64,000 nt of DNA from Microthyrium microscopicum (Eukaryota > Ascomycota > Dothideomycetes > Microthyriales > Microthyriaceae). Both the position numbers and the translations under genes were made by a program. A model generated the notes under the pieces. The model saw only the letters and a program-made list of their open reading frames with translations. It had not been told where the DNA came from and did not search any database. Each line of letters begins with the position of its first letter. Position 1 is the stretch's first letter. The stretch spans positions 1,631,563 to 1,695,562 of the forward strand of contig MU004234.1 in assembly GCA_010405405.1 (NCBI GenBank), given 5' to 3'. This document shows positions 1 to 11,905 of this stretch, piece after piece.

Positions 1-492
1 TGATCTTGGTAACCAACCACTTTTCAGCGGAAGATTTGTTCGAATCTCACCCTCGTTATTTACAAATACAAGTACAGCAAGTTATGCATATCATATGCAT
101 CTTTATATCGTATAAAAGTTTTCGACTCTATTGATCATTCAAGGAGGAACATTGATTCGAGATATTCCGCGCGCCAAGGAAGGGCCCCCTGATTTCCCTT
201 CTGAGTTCTCGAGGTTTGTTCTCAGCCTTTTTCGACTTCTTTGGGCAGGCTGTTCTCCCACGCGTGTGGCGTACTGATTGCAACGCCACTAATCACCGGC
301 TCCCGCGGTGCCGCGCTTTTGGGTCGATGGCAAGATCTGCGGAAAATTGTTCCGAGAATGGGAAAAAGTCGGAGAAAAGAGCAAAGCGCGCTTGCGCCAT
401 GCTGCCGATTGAGTTTGTGCAGGAGTAGAGTTGGTCCAAAGCGTGTTTCAACGGCAAGAGTATGGAGGTTGTAGAAGATTGAGGAATTTTCA
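1..492. other. left edge, no gene recognised
   Basis: This stretch lies downstream of the 3' end of the Gem1 gene. The small open frames here overlap the last Gem1 exon or lack any recognisable protein. The TTCGAATCT string near position 40 is not part of a foldable tRNA. I see no supported feature. Confidence 0.5.
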
Positions 493-2515
493 TCAAGATG
501 CGTTGGAGCTCTTCTTCCAAAGGATAATTGCCGTGGCGAGGGCAGCCACAGCTGCACCACTGGCTAGGTACATGGACGTACGATCAGATGGTTCGTCGTT
601 ATCACCGCGTGGAAATGCAAGGGATGGGAACGATGCATATTCAGCAAGCTGTCAACGGTGTCAGGTGGATGCTTTCTTCAGGTACGAAAGTCAGGGTAAA
701 CTTACATGCGTGAACACCTCCTGGATGCTTTTCCACGTTACGCTGACATGTAGTGGGACCGCGAGACCGCTCTTGGTGCAGTACTCGTCAGGCTGCATTT
801 CATATCGCTGCATGGCCTTATCTTGATCTGCTTTGAGTGCCACAAAGATGGAGGGAAGGCCTTCAAGGGCTGGGTGTTTTGCTCGAAGCTCGGCGACGTG
901 TGTGAAGCTATCCGGATCGCTGCTATCGTACGTATAGCACAACAAGTCGCATGCATCGAGTTTCGTCTGATTTTCCAGTACTGCGGTTTCCACCTCGCCT
1001 AGTTCGACAAGGATCAGGTAACATTGCTTTCCTCCGGGTAGTTCTACGCTGTTTACTGCTGAGCGTGGTTTTATGGTCGGCGAGTGTGTGTCCGTGAATG
1101 GGCGTGCCAGGAAGGCGTCGAGCAAACTAGTTTTGCCGCTTCCAGAACCGCCCAGGATGTAGCAGAAAAAGACGCTGCGTTCCACGCGACCTGGTCGTCG
1201 CCGATTCTTGCGAGCTTTTGTAATGCGGAGAGCTGCAGTAGTGTTGGGATTCCGAGCATCGCCAGACTCGAAGCCAAGATATGCCAGGTACTCCAAAGTG
1301 GTTTTCGGTTCCTCAAACGTTGTCATGCTCCATTGCGCAAGCCATCCTTGTAGGGTTATATGTCCAGCTTCATTGCGTACAGCACAGCTCGGAAAAGCAC
1401 TATCTATCCAACTAGATGGCAAGCCCGGTGTAGGAGCAAATAGTGTTTCGAGTTCCTGGGCATTGAGTCCACCATCATTATCCTTGTCATGAAGAAGAAA
1501 CAGGTCTACAAAGAATCTATAGCCTTGAGGGGCTAGTTCAGCAGACGCAAATGGTGGAATATTGAGCTTGGGATGTAAGAACGAATCGTGGAGAGAGAGA
1601 CTGTCTGTGTAGTGAAATCTCCGTAGAATGGTCCATATAGTTTCATGCCGACCCTTCTCTGCGAATATCTTGTTCAGCAAGATAAATCCTTCCACATCAA
1701 TGCCTTGATCTCCAACAGAACGCGGTAAAACCTTTTGTATACTTCTTTTTATGTCGACCAACTCTTCATCATCGAGGTCCTTTTCGAAGCATTTCAGCTG
1801 GAAAGCTCGAAGCTCTCCATCATCCAGATAACCGTCTTGATCTCTATCACAGAGATAGAATATGCGTTTCAAGGCAGCTACAGCTGCAGGTTTCAACGCG
1901 GCCTCCTTCGCATCGTAAAGTGGAGCTATTGGGTGAGTTACAGCCTTTTGGCATAGGAAGAAGGTCTCGTGGATGTTGGAATGATCTTTCGCACTGATCC
2001 GTATGCAAGAGTCAATCTCCTTGAACTCGCTCATCAGACCTAGCATTTCACTGGGTTGGAAAGCAGCTGCGCCAGGCTCCGCGTGAAGGTCTGCTTTGGA
2101 GGCGCATAACACTACCGGGACATTGACCCCCAATGTACGAAAAAAAGGTAGCCAAAAAAGCGCAACGCGCTCATAGCTGTAGTGGTCTGCGTAGACAAGA
2201 AGTATAACGCTAGCTTTGCGAAGCTCTTTCTTGAGGGTCTCGCGCTCGTGGGGCAGGGCGGAGGTATCGACTATGACGGTGGATATAGAGCTGGTGGAAG
2301 ATGAAACAGAGAGATCATTGGCGGGGGTAGTAGGAAGAGTAATAGGAGGTAATACGGCTTGAAGGCGGGCGGAGACGAATGTGTCTTTGATTAGAGATGT
2401 TATGAGGGAGGTTTTGCCGGTGCCTTCATCGCCGCAAACACAGATGCGCACTGTATTAAAGGGTTAGAGCATATCCTAGTTGTGTTCACATAAAGCTAAA
2501 CGTACCAGTGGCCAT
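493..2515 (-). CDS. gem1: mitochondrial Rho GTPase Gem1 (Miro)
   Basis: Outer-mitochondrial-membrane GTPase. In yeast, Gem1 controls mitochondrial shape and inheritance and associates with the ERMES ER-mitochondria tether (family knowledge). Exons are 2506-2515, 706-2450 and 493-648, giving 636 aa, the usual family length. The first exon is only 10 nt (ATG GCC ACT G) and supplies the conserved MAT start ahead of [10 protein letters not shown]. Visible parts in order: GTPase 1 with P-loop GDEGTGKTS (about residues 10-18), EF hand 1 ([12 protein letters not shown], about 205), EF hand 2 ([12 protein letters not shown], about 325), GTPase 2 with GGSGSGKTS (about 437), and a C-terminal tail anchor [17 protein letters not shown] followed by basic KK. 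Both GTPase P-loops are intact. It is divergent from creC with 1.2 kb between. Confidence 0.95.
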
Positions 2516-3729
2516 TGCAGCACTTGTATTTGTAAGGAAGATATCATATGGAAAGAAGTATGGACAAGGCAGCAATTTGAAGATGGAGGTTTATAAAAGA
2601 CTAAAAGTAGACCCTTGACATTTGGTGCCAGGTGGTGGAGCTTCAAAACAGACGCTAAAGTAGATCAATCTTATCTTATTCTACCCTATCTGCGGGTTAC
2701 CGTTTGGTTATCCCCGGACCTTTTATCCAGTGAGAGAAATGAGAAATAGTTACTCGACTTCCCATCAACCACGCAATGTTGCGTTCCGGTGCGATGGAAA
2801 GGAACACCTTTTTTCTTCATACCTGCTGATGGCAGGAGCGAATAGAACCACGCCATTGATTCTTTCCAGCACTATTTAGAGCATAATGTCTACCTCGATT
2901 GATAAGCGGGATGTTTCGTATATCAACAAATCCAAAGAACTTGAAAGAATAATGGCTTTCCAGATGTTGCTTGATTTATGAATTGCGGGGCAGCTTGCGC
3001 ATAAGCTCCACCACAAACTGCACGTCAACGTAATAGACTGACAGCAATAGCTAAATTTGGAGATGTAAAAGGCAGCAATTGATTGTTTCGGCTCAGCACA
3101 GGACTTGTACACCCTTTCCGTTGTTGTACTTGGTGTTCGCAGGGTTATTGCCAGATGTAATGTGGAGTTCAACCGGGTACCTACGGTAGTCTAGTTCCCC
3201 AGTCTTTCGGCGAGGGCCTTGACAAGGCGCATTTACCACTGGTCCTTCAGCTAACCTCCATATTCTGCCTATATCCATCAACTTTACCCATCACCTTAGG
3301 GAACAGGAGCTAGATGGGCATATATCGATCATGTTGTGCGTATATCCTTCTCAGACCCCTCACTCGCTTTGGTCTTTGCCATCAAATCTCCTTGTGGCTG
3401 CTTCTGGTGGAGCCTGTCCAATCACAATGTCTTGGCTGGTACCTGGGAGTGCGGAAGGTTGGTGGCAGCCTCCGAGGCTTTGAGGCTTGATGTGAAGCTT
3501 CCCTTTTTGGTCGCCAAATTGGCATGATCACCTCGACGTGGGAGCTTCCAGCTCTCCCTCTCCCCACGCATTCGCATCAAGATTCCGGCACCCAGGACAG
3601 CACCAGCACCAATCTCTCTTGTATTACATGCGCATGCTTTTCTTAAGCTAATAGCGTTTTCACTATAGCATCTTACCACCCAATTATCCTAGCGGGTATC
3701 CCGCGGCGGGGCTTGATGCCGCGAGAGCC
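2516..3729. other. divergent intergenic region, gem1 / creC
   Basis: About 1.2 kb between two genes transcribed away from each other, so it must hold both promoters. The small open frames on both strands have no recognisable content. I identify no repeat or RNA gene. Confidence 0.5.
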
Positions 3730-6112
3730 ATGGAGACAAACAACAGACTCGAGACTTTGGAGGGCGAAGAGTATCAATTAAGTGTTGGCGAGGGTACTGT
3801 CTTCCCTCTCATCTTATCATCATAAAGCTGCGGTTACTAACTGATAACAGGGACTTATCAATTGCGCGACAGCATAGCACTGGGTCAACCCAGTCTCCCT
3901 CACTCCGAACAACAACCCCCTCCACCTCCCAATCCTCTCGATACGCGAATACAGGCTCCAATGGTCGGGACGAGGCTATCTATTATACTGTTTGGCCCAA
4001 AGAATGGCATGACAATGGCGCCAAAACAAATTCGCCCCGACAGTCCCATCAGTACAGGAGATAATTCCAGTCAGACTGGAAGTCAACAAGACCAGCAAGA
4101 CAGTCGTAGCAGCAACAGTATATCAATGTTTCGGGGTCCAGATTGGGGAGCTGAGATGCTTAGTGGACAAAAGACGCAAATACTCGGTCATGATAATCCT
4201 GCTCTGGCGCAAACGAATGGAAAAGACACGAAAGACAGTAGAAAAGCAAAGAAGCCTAAAAACAACCTTGTGAAAACCAATTCGTCGTTCATTCAGAGGG
4301 TGTTACCGGCCGACAATCTTACGAAAAGGTTAAACGACAGAAATGCTGAAGGCCTGCTGGTCTTCGCCAATGTTAATCGAGCCTTTCAATGGTTAGACCT
4401 AGCAGCGTCAGAGAAGTCGCAAAAGGTAATTGCAATTATTTTCTATGTGTGCAACAACATCAGACGTTGCTAACCCATCTAGGCTGATCCATTAACGAAG
4501 ATACTCTTTGCCAAAGCTCACGCGCTTTGCCACGATGTCAATCAGCGCACATCGAATTCTAGTCATATTGATTTTATTATGGGATTTTCTACTGGTGATA
4601 TCATTTGGTATGATCCCATTAGCCAGAAATACTCGAGAATCAACAAAAATGTGAGCTTGAAAGTACCAAACCTTGACACGAGCGCAGTTAACATGATTAC
4701 AGGGAACCATAAACCCCAACCCAGTGTACGATATCAAATGGATACCCGGTTCGCCAAACCTTTTTATCGCTGCTCATTCGGATGGTACACTGGTAGTATA
4801 CGATAAAGAAAAGGAGGACCAGGCTTTTGTTGCCGAGCACGCCGACGTTCCTGACATCGACTATAACAAGCCGCAACTACAAATTTTCAAATCAATACAA
4901 TCACAAAACCAGAAATTTAATCCCGTTGCCTTCTGGAGAATCGCGAAACAACGAATAAATTCCTTTTCCTTTTCTCCAGATGCCAAAGTCATTGCAGCTG
5001 GTACAGAAGGAGGCAGATTATATCTTGTAGACCCTCACGAGGAAAAGATAACAGATCTGTTTCTCCCACTTTTTGGCGGTATACAAGCGATATGCTGGTC
5101 ACCGGATGGCCGATATATTCTCTCTGGAGGTCAAGATGATCTCGTACATCTATACAGCTTTGACGAGAAGGAATTGGTAGCTCGTTTCCAAGGACATAGA
5201 GGGTGGGTGAATTGCATAGCGTTTGACCCATGGCGCTGTGATGGACGCAACTATCGATTTGGGAGTGTAGCCGACGACCGCAGACTGTTACTTTGGGATT
5301 TTAACGCATCAATGCTTCAAAGACCTCGCGCGGTACGTAACTCCCCCAATTCTTGCTTCATTGCAATTCCAACCCCACAAAGCAATCAAGAATAAAGTCG
5401 CCAAGAAGGACTCGCACGACAAGAAATCACAGGACCTTTATATGCTGACGCGTCTATAGGTGTCAATTCGACAGCGAACAAGCGTGTCTTCTAACATAGA
5501 CTTGAGAACTCACTCTGAAAGTGTGAACGCGCGTCTGGCATCCAATGCTGAATTGGCGGACCGACTACATTCAAATATCGAAGTGGGACCTGACGTGGGA
5601 GTACATATTGCTAAGGGCTGGAATGCCGCACCCAAGGTTCCCGCTATCATGGTATGTTTATTTCACCTCTGTCGTATTCACTCTCCAACCCTCTAGAAAT
5701 CCCTCATTTGCTCCGTGGATCTCTACTGACCAAACTCTTCAGGATCTTCAGGTTGACAACCATGAGTTATCCTGGATAGGATTCCATCAACAAGGCATCA
5801 TCACCTCTTGTGGAAAAGGTAAGCTTGTCCGAGTGTTTTTCCTAGTCACTACGCCATCCCTCACAACCTCCCCCGCGTATTATTTAATCTATTTATATTA
5901 TGGTTCTTGGCGGCTCAAAACGGGGAGTTCGGCAGCGGCTTGAGCAAGCTTCCCGCTGTCTGGTTTGTGGCGAAACTAGTCTTGTAGCCCTCATGACATC
6001 TCATGATATCTTCTGAGGCAGAAACTCGAAACAGAACAATTGACTGACGTATCGTGCCATAGGTCACATCCGAACATGGGATCGACCACAAGAACATCAT
6101 TCGAATGTATGA
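3730..6112 (+). CDS. creC: catabolite repression WD40 protein CreC
   Basis: WD40 partner that stabilises the CreB deubiquitinase in fungal carbon catabolite repression (known for Aspergillus CreC). Seven exons join in phase: 3730-3793, 3851-4425, 4483-4650, 4703-5332, 5460-5651, 5743-5818 and 6063-6112, giving 584 aa. Diagnostic stretches are EGTYQLRDS at the N-terminus, [38 protein letters not shown], the WD blade [41 protein letters not shown], and the C-terminal [10 protein letters not shown] Pro/Gln-rich, probably disordered segment (about residues 30-130) precedes the propeller. The ATG at 3730 is chosen because its short first exon splices directly onto EGTYQL. It is followed on the same strand by an alpha-arrestin, another class of protein tied to the Cre ubiquitin pathway. 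Confidence 0.93.
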
Positions 6113-8865
6113 TGAAACGAAACGTCACGACTAAACTTGAGCAGCTTCCTACAATAGCTTACAAGCAGCGCAAATGCGCCAGCCAAGAGCTTTGGTTGAT
6201 GACATGAATCACGGTTGCTACCTTTCTTCCCAGGCCTTGCTGCTGATTCAAGGCACTACTGGACAGTTTTGATACCACTCTACGATACCTGAACAGGATT
6301 TTCTCTTGACTGCGCCACTCGAAGCTGGAAAAGGTAACCAGGACATCCATTATTGAGCAAATTATCAGCTCGGTCTGAGGATGATCGAGGCCCTAAATGC
6401 CCTTAAATGTTTTGAGCCGTCATAGAAGCTGGTTTCCAGGCTCAAGGTATGCTCCTATCAACGATCATCCATATTACTACCAGAAAGTTCAATAAAGTTT
6501 GGAAACCCAATCTCCGCCATATTGTTATTTCATGCAAGGGGAAACTAGTGTACAAACATTTGCAAGAACAACATGTGCGCGGAAAATACCTAGGCTTCAC
6601 TGAAGTATATTTTAACGGACCGAACAGTAAACATTGACTTGATCCATCTAATGCCTTGGGCTCAATTATCAATTCGAAAGAGTACCCAACGTTCTTTGAC
6701 ATCATCCTCAATCAATTGTAAGTGTCAATAATACGCCTTCCTAGCAACAAGCGGAAACGGCCCTTTTCCACTCCCACCGCTTTCATTTGCTTCGAGAAGG
6801 TTGAAAGCATATCTTGCCACAGCCAAGCTTCACAATTTTCAATTTTCAGATTGCATGTCGTCAGTATTGCCGCGTTGCGGTTCCGTTATAAGAAAATGCT
6901 AGAGTGAATATGGATATAGCCAAGACGCCAGCGGGCCGTTCGTGCCGTGTAAACTACCACGAATAGTGACCAATGTCAGTGCTGTAAAAGCGATATTTTC
7001 TCCCCTCCGTTATCGCTCAGGGTACAACTGTCACGATAGCATAATTGTGGCGTTGAGAAATAGTCCGATCTTATTCGTGATATCGGGAGACATCGGGCTT
7101 TTTGGGCAATCGGTTGCGACCCAAACGTTAAATCTACTGGGTCCAAGGCCTTATCCATCTCAGCCTCGCAACCTCGCGCTCCTTGCATGATGACCATGCA
7201 TTAACCTTCCTACCTATCGTGCCTGTCTATCTTGTTCCTGAAAACCTTTTCTTACTCGTCCTTCCAATCTCGACCTTTCATCTTGTTCTAGGTCTTCATT
7301 TGACATCCTATTTTCTGTTCTTTAGTCGCCAAGGAGGGCTATTCTCGCCATTCACAACTTTTGACTCGTCCAAAACTTGTTCTTATAATTTGGCTGATTT
7401 TGTTATTAAAGACTTTCCCCATTGAGCAGCAATACCAGGCTACGATCATCGGATAGATTAAACCTTCGCCATCCTGACTCTTGTATTGGTGCGATCAACT
7501 CTGCCTCCAGGGATCCTGTCCTTCCTTTCCTGATTGTCTAAAACACGCCTTCGGTTACTTGCCGTAGTCGCCCAGAGACTGTAGCCAGTATTTGGGGACA
7601 TTATTGGACTCTTGGACACATCCTGCCCCATCTGGAGATCCTACACCCCTGGCATTATATGCGAGATTGTCTGACTGGCAGGTTAATGTTCTCATTGAGA
7701 CCCTGCGTGTTCTGTCATCAGCAAACTACTCCACACTGGTGACTTGGTCCCAACATACTGCTCCTTCTATTATCAAACGGCTGTCCAAGAGCAGGATTCG
7801 CGGCCCCAACTTGGATCCTACGTATGCTCTATACTGGGATAAGATTGCTTCCATAGCCACAAAACCTGGGGAAAGCTCTGCTCAGATCCAGACTCAAACC
7901 TTTTTACTCGCCCATTGTCCCTTGGGACTGTTGCAACACCCTCATCAGTTGATCATCCTTTGCCGCAAGATCGGTCAAGGGCTTCCTTCTTGCAGTGCAT
8001 CTTGACGAGCTACCTTGTCGAATCAAGGGTAGGGATTGTGTTTCTCTCATCCCCATACTTTCACGTTGAGCAACATTGTGGAGTTCGTTTCGTTTTGCAT
8101 CATATAATCTAGGCGCCCGCTGTTAAGTCAACGGTGTTTCTTTAGACGACCACTCCCATCAGAACGTTGGCAATCCCACGTTTCAGCCTATACCTCAACT
8201 TCAGGTCCAAATACTCCGAGAGCCAGCACATCATTTCTGAAGAGTCTCGACTTTTGATCTGAGCCTAGATTCTTGGTACCAAGCAGCCTTGAATTCCGAT
8301 CAGCTTCTATAGATTAACACTTCCCTGGCCGTGATCTCGGGTCTCCCTCTACAATACAACTCCGAACCGCTCATCACATCATTGATTCCGACTCACCGAC
8401 ATTCCACCAAGCCAATTATATATATTGCGCAAACCAGCTTACCATACAATCTCCCATGCAACGCAATAAGCTCGGACACCGCCTGGACTCTATTCTATTG
8501 CTGCCTTCTCGCACAATCCAACAGATTAGGAAAACACGTACCGAATCCGTGCGGTAACCGTCTTAAAACTCTCTTAGTACCGTAAGTGAGGACTTGGGGC
8601 GAACAATTACACCCTGGTTTTCGCTGCCTGAATCCTTAGCGAATTCCATCAAATTTCTCCTTTGGATCGCGGAACACCCAGACCAATTGTTCTTGACATT
8701 TGATCTAACCTGAAGTTGAAGGAGCCGCGGATGTTACATTGTCGCCACTCACCGCAAGGCTGATATTAACTTCTCAGCATACGCATCTCCGAAAACGAGG
8801 CAACATTTTTCTCTCACCATAAACAAAATCTTCTTCACTCCGACTGGATATAGAATTTAACGACC
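6113..8865. other. long gene-free stretch before the arrestin
   Basis: About 2.75 kb without a recognisable gene. The part from about 7200 to 8800 is rich in CT tracts, as expected for fungal promoter or 5' leader DNA. An open frame at 7592-8005 begins at TTG, has no ATG start and no family I recognise. No transposon ends or tRNA were seen. It may carry a long 5' leader, a non-coding transcript or a decayed gene. Confidence 0.4.
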
Positions 8866-11108
8866 ATGGCTGGTGTTTTCGGAGGCACCAAGCACTCGAA
8901 AAACATTGAAATACAGTAAGTTGTTCTTTGGAACTATCACTGCTCTAAGAAGTTGTTCTCTGACCAAATATTAGGTTGGATGACCCGTTCCCAGTCTTCT
9001 ACGGTGACAGCCATGAAGCAGAGCCTGTAGCTGTCTCCGGTGTTGTTATACTCAATAACCCCGATCATATGAATGTACGAGGAATAAAAATAAAGCTTGA
9101 AGGGAAATGGCGGGTCAATTGGACAATACCAGGAGCTCCAGGTAACAACAATGCGGCCCAAAATGTCGTACGAGACAAAGGAATTCTTGTTAGCGAAGAG
9201 CAACAATTCATTCCGGCTCCAGGAGCACCAGTAACCACGCATCGGATAGCTCCTGGGCGACATGAGTGGCGGTTCAAATTCATGTTGGATCCAAGTCTGC
9301 CCGAAAGTGTGGAAGGATTGTCATCGAGCTTCGTGGTGTACAACCTGACTGCAGAATTCGATCGTGGATACATGTCCAAATCGCTGACAGCAACGAAGCA
9401 TGTTCGTGTTGTTCGAACTCTGAGTCAAGACATGACGGAAACAGTTCCATTTCCATATGTAAGTTTCTTAGAAACCTTGCAATGGTGAGATTCTAACAGA
9501 ATATAGAGCAACGAAGACACCTGGGCCGACAAGATCAAATATCACATCTACATACCCAGCCGATATTACGCGTTTGGTTCCACAGTACCAGTTCAATTCA
9601 CTCTTCTACCTCTACGGAAAGGCGTGCGGATAGGAAAGATAAAAATGGAGGTTCTCGAACGAGTCGGCTTGGAAACAAGTAAACAAGGAGATCAAGCTCT
9701 AGCAACAACCCTTCCAGACAAAGTGGTAGCGAGCGTCGAACAGCACATGCCCGCAGATGCCAGCAGAACACTTATAGAAGAGACTTCAGGTCTTGCAGAT
9801 GATTCGTATCATTTCCAAGTCGCTTTACCTCTCAAAAAATCACTTAACGCATGTCGACAATCTGTCAACACTGATCATATCAAAGTCCACCATAACCTCA
9901 AGATTTACATCAACATACACAACCCCGACGGTCACGTCAGTCAACTATGTCTTCGCAACCTCATTCACCTCTACATATCGCCTCGTATGCGCATCAGCGA
10001 AGACCAGGTTCTGGTTTCTCCAGCTTCAGATCCGTATGCAAATAGCATGAGCATGGGACTTGATGGTCAAAGTATCGATGCGCCACCAACATATGGCACT
10101 CATCTACTTGATCAATTGTACGACGATATTGATCCAGCCGGCTATCTGTCCGGAATCGCTACACCCGCCAACTTCATGTCAAGAAACCACTCTGTCGAGA
10201 ACTTTGCATCTCTCCTCTCCGCCACCTTCCCCAATTCAGCAGAGACTTCTGAAGAAGACAGTTCACGCTCATCCTCTATCACCGATTCCGCAGCAGTCCA
10301 ACTCCAAACCCGCCTTGCTGCCCTCCAAGACCGCCGGCCCAGTATCCCTACCATAACTGAACCCATAGACGAAAGCATGCTGCCAAACTATACCGCTTCA
10401 GGTGCCTCCTCAGTCCGCCACTCGCTTGCGTTCCACAACCGTAACCGTGGACATAGCGCCCACAACAGTGTCACCCTCTCCAACGCTGCCATAGACCCCT
10501 ACATCGCCTCCTTCGGCCAACCCACCACTCCGCCACACACCTCTTCCCTCGCTCCATCCTCTGGCTTCCAAAACGGCACCCGCCATGCGCCCCCGACGGC
10601 CTTTGATCTCGAAGCCCTCACCCGCATCCCCAGCTACAACACCGCCGTCCGCAGTCCCTACCACGCCTCACCCCATGCCGACGAACTCCCCTCCTACGAC
10701 CTCGCCTGCCGACTAGCCGTCCCACCCGCCACACCTGCAGCACTCACCACGCCACTACCACCAACACCTCCCGCAGACAGCGAGGACTATTCGCGCAATA
10801 TGCTCAGTAGACGCGGCTCTGCAATCGGTGCGGAAGCAGATCCCAGCCTCTTCAACAACTTCCAAGGCTTCACCGGCCGTCCGCACGCAAGCAATTCCAA
10901 TCCACCGCGGCCAGGTACAACAACTGGAGAGTCAGGAATGCTGATGCCGCCAAAGAAAGCTCATGTGCGCGGAAGAAGTGTGAATGAGACACAGCCGCGA
11001 GAGAGGCCAGACAGTGATGGCGAGAGCACGGCTGAGACGAAGAAGGCGGTGTTTGGGGCTGGATCGCTGGCAGGATTGTGGCATGGAATGCGTAGGGGTT
11101 CACATTGA
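8866..11108 (+). CDS. alpha-arrestin, CreD/Rod1 type
   Basis: Arrestin-related adaptor. Members of this family bind a HECT ubiquitin ligase (Rsp5/HulA) through PPxY motifs and direct plasma-membrane transporters into endocytosis. Three exons, 8866-8915, 8975-9458 and 9507-11108, encode 711 aa. The arrestin N fold covers roughly residues 15-180 (QLDDPFPVFYGDS, GIKIKLEGKWRVNW, LPESVEGLSSSFVVYN). The C fold follows (FGSTVPVQFTLLPLRKG, NPDGHVSQL, ISPRM). A canonical PPTY motif is at residues 371-374, followed by LLDQLYDDIDPAGY as in CreD proteins; LPSYD further on is a weaker variant. The last 300 residues are Ser/Pro/Thr-rich and probably disordered. The N-terminal half differs enough from CreD that this is more likely a paralogue, so no symbol is given. 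Confidence 0.88.
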
Positions 11109-11905
11109 GACAGACCAACGACTTTGGTAGGGAGCGGCTGGAAGGCGGTAATGGTAGTTTGATGTTATGTTGACATGAGAGTATTTTTGTATTGCATGGC
11201 GAAGGATACCCATTGCATTTGGCGAGATTGTTTGTATTGCTAGTGAAGAGAACCTAGGATTAGTTACTAGTATAAAATCAAAACTGATAGTAATGTCAGA
11301 ATATAAATTTCATTCTTGTTTCGAAGACTGTGAGCTTGTTACCGAAATTGTCAACAACATGGCGAATCTCCTCATTCAAGAAGGCCTGATCTGAAAGCTC
11401 TGTGGCTTACCTTAGATCCATCACGATATATCAGCAACAAGGCAACGAACGGCAAGGATTCAGTCCGACCACACTCTTTCCAGTGCATAAATCTTGGAAG
11501 CTTGGAGCCTACAGTGCAGATAGTGATCGAGAGTGACGTCCGATACAAGGGAACAGGGCGAGCTATTGGATTTGGAGAACAATCCCGGCCCTGAACTTCA
11601 AACTCATCCAATCAATAGCTCCTGTCAAGAAGATCAAGGATCAGGCCAAGAGTGGTGATGCACAAGGCTGAGGCTGTGCTATTGTGCAACTTGTGCTGCG
11701 GTGCATATGCACGCAAGCTCCATCTCTGGGCAATCTATTGAAGTATTACAAAGATAGCACCAACTTTCTAACTGCTTCATATCATTGTTATCTACCTAGT
11801 TGTTGTAAATCCCCTTTATCCTCCATGAAGCCATCATATCTCTCCTACTATCTAGGGGAGCTATATACTCGCCGATTGCTCTACCAAGAACCTCCTTAGC
11901 ATACG
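11109..11905. other. intergenic, arrestin / HET gene
   Basis: About 800 bp between two plus-strand genes. Short open frames only, none recognisable. It must hold the terminator of the arrestin gene and the promoter of the HET gene. Confidence 0.45.

Noticed and set aside
28-60. GTTCGAATCT string suggesting a tRNA T-arm
   Set aside because: No pairing five-base stems around a seven-base loop and no A-box at the right distance.
7592-8005. 137-codon open frame upstream of the arrestin
   Set aside because: It starts at TTG, has no ATG, no recognisable domain and no clear splice partners. Kept only as part of the gene-free stretch.
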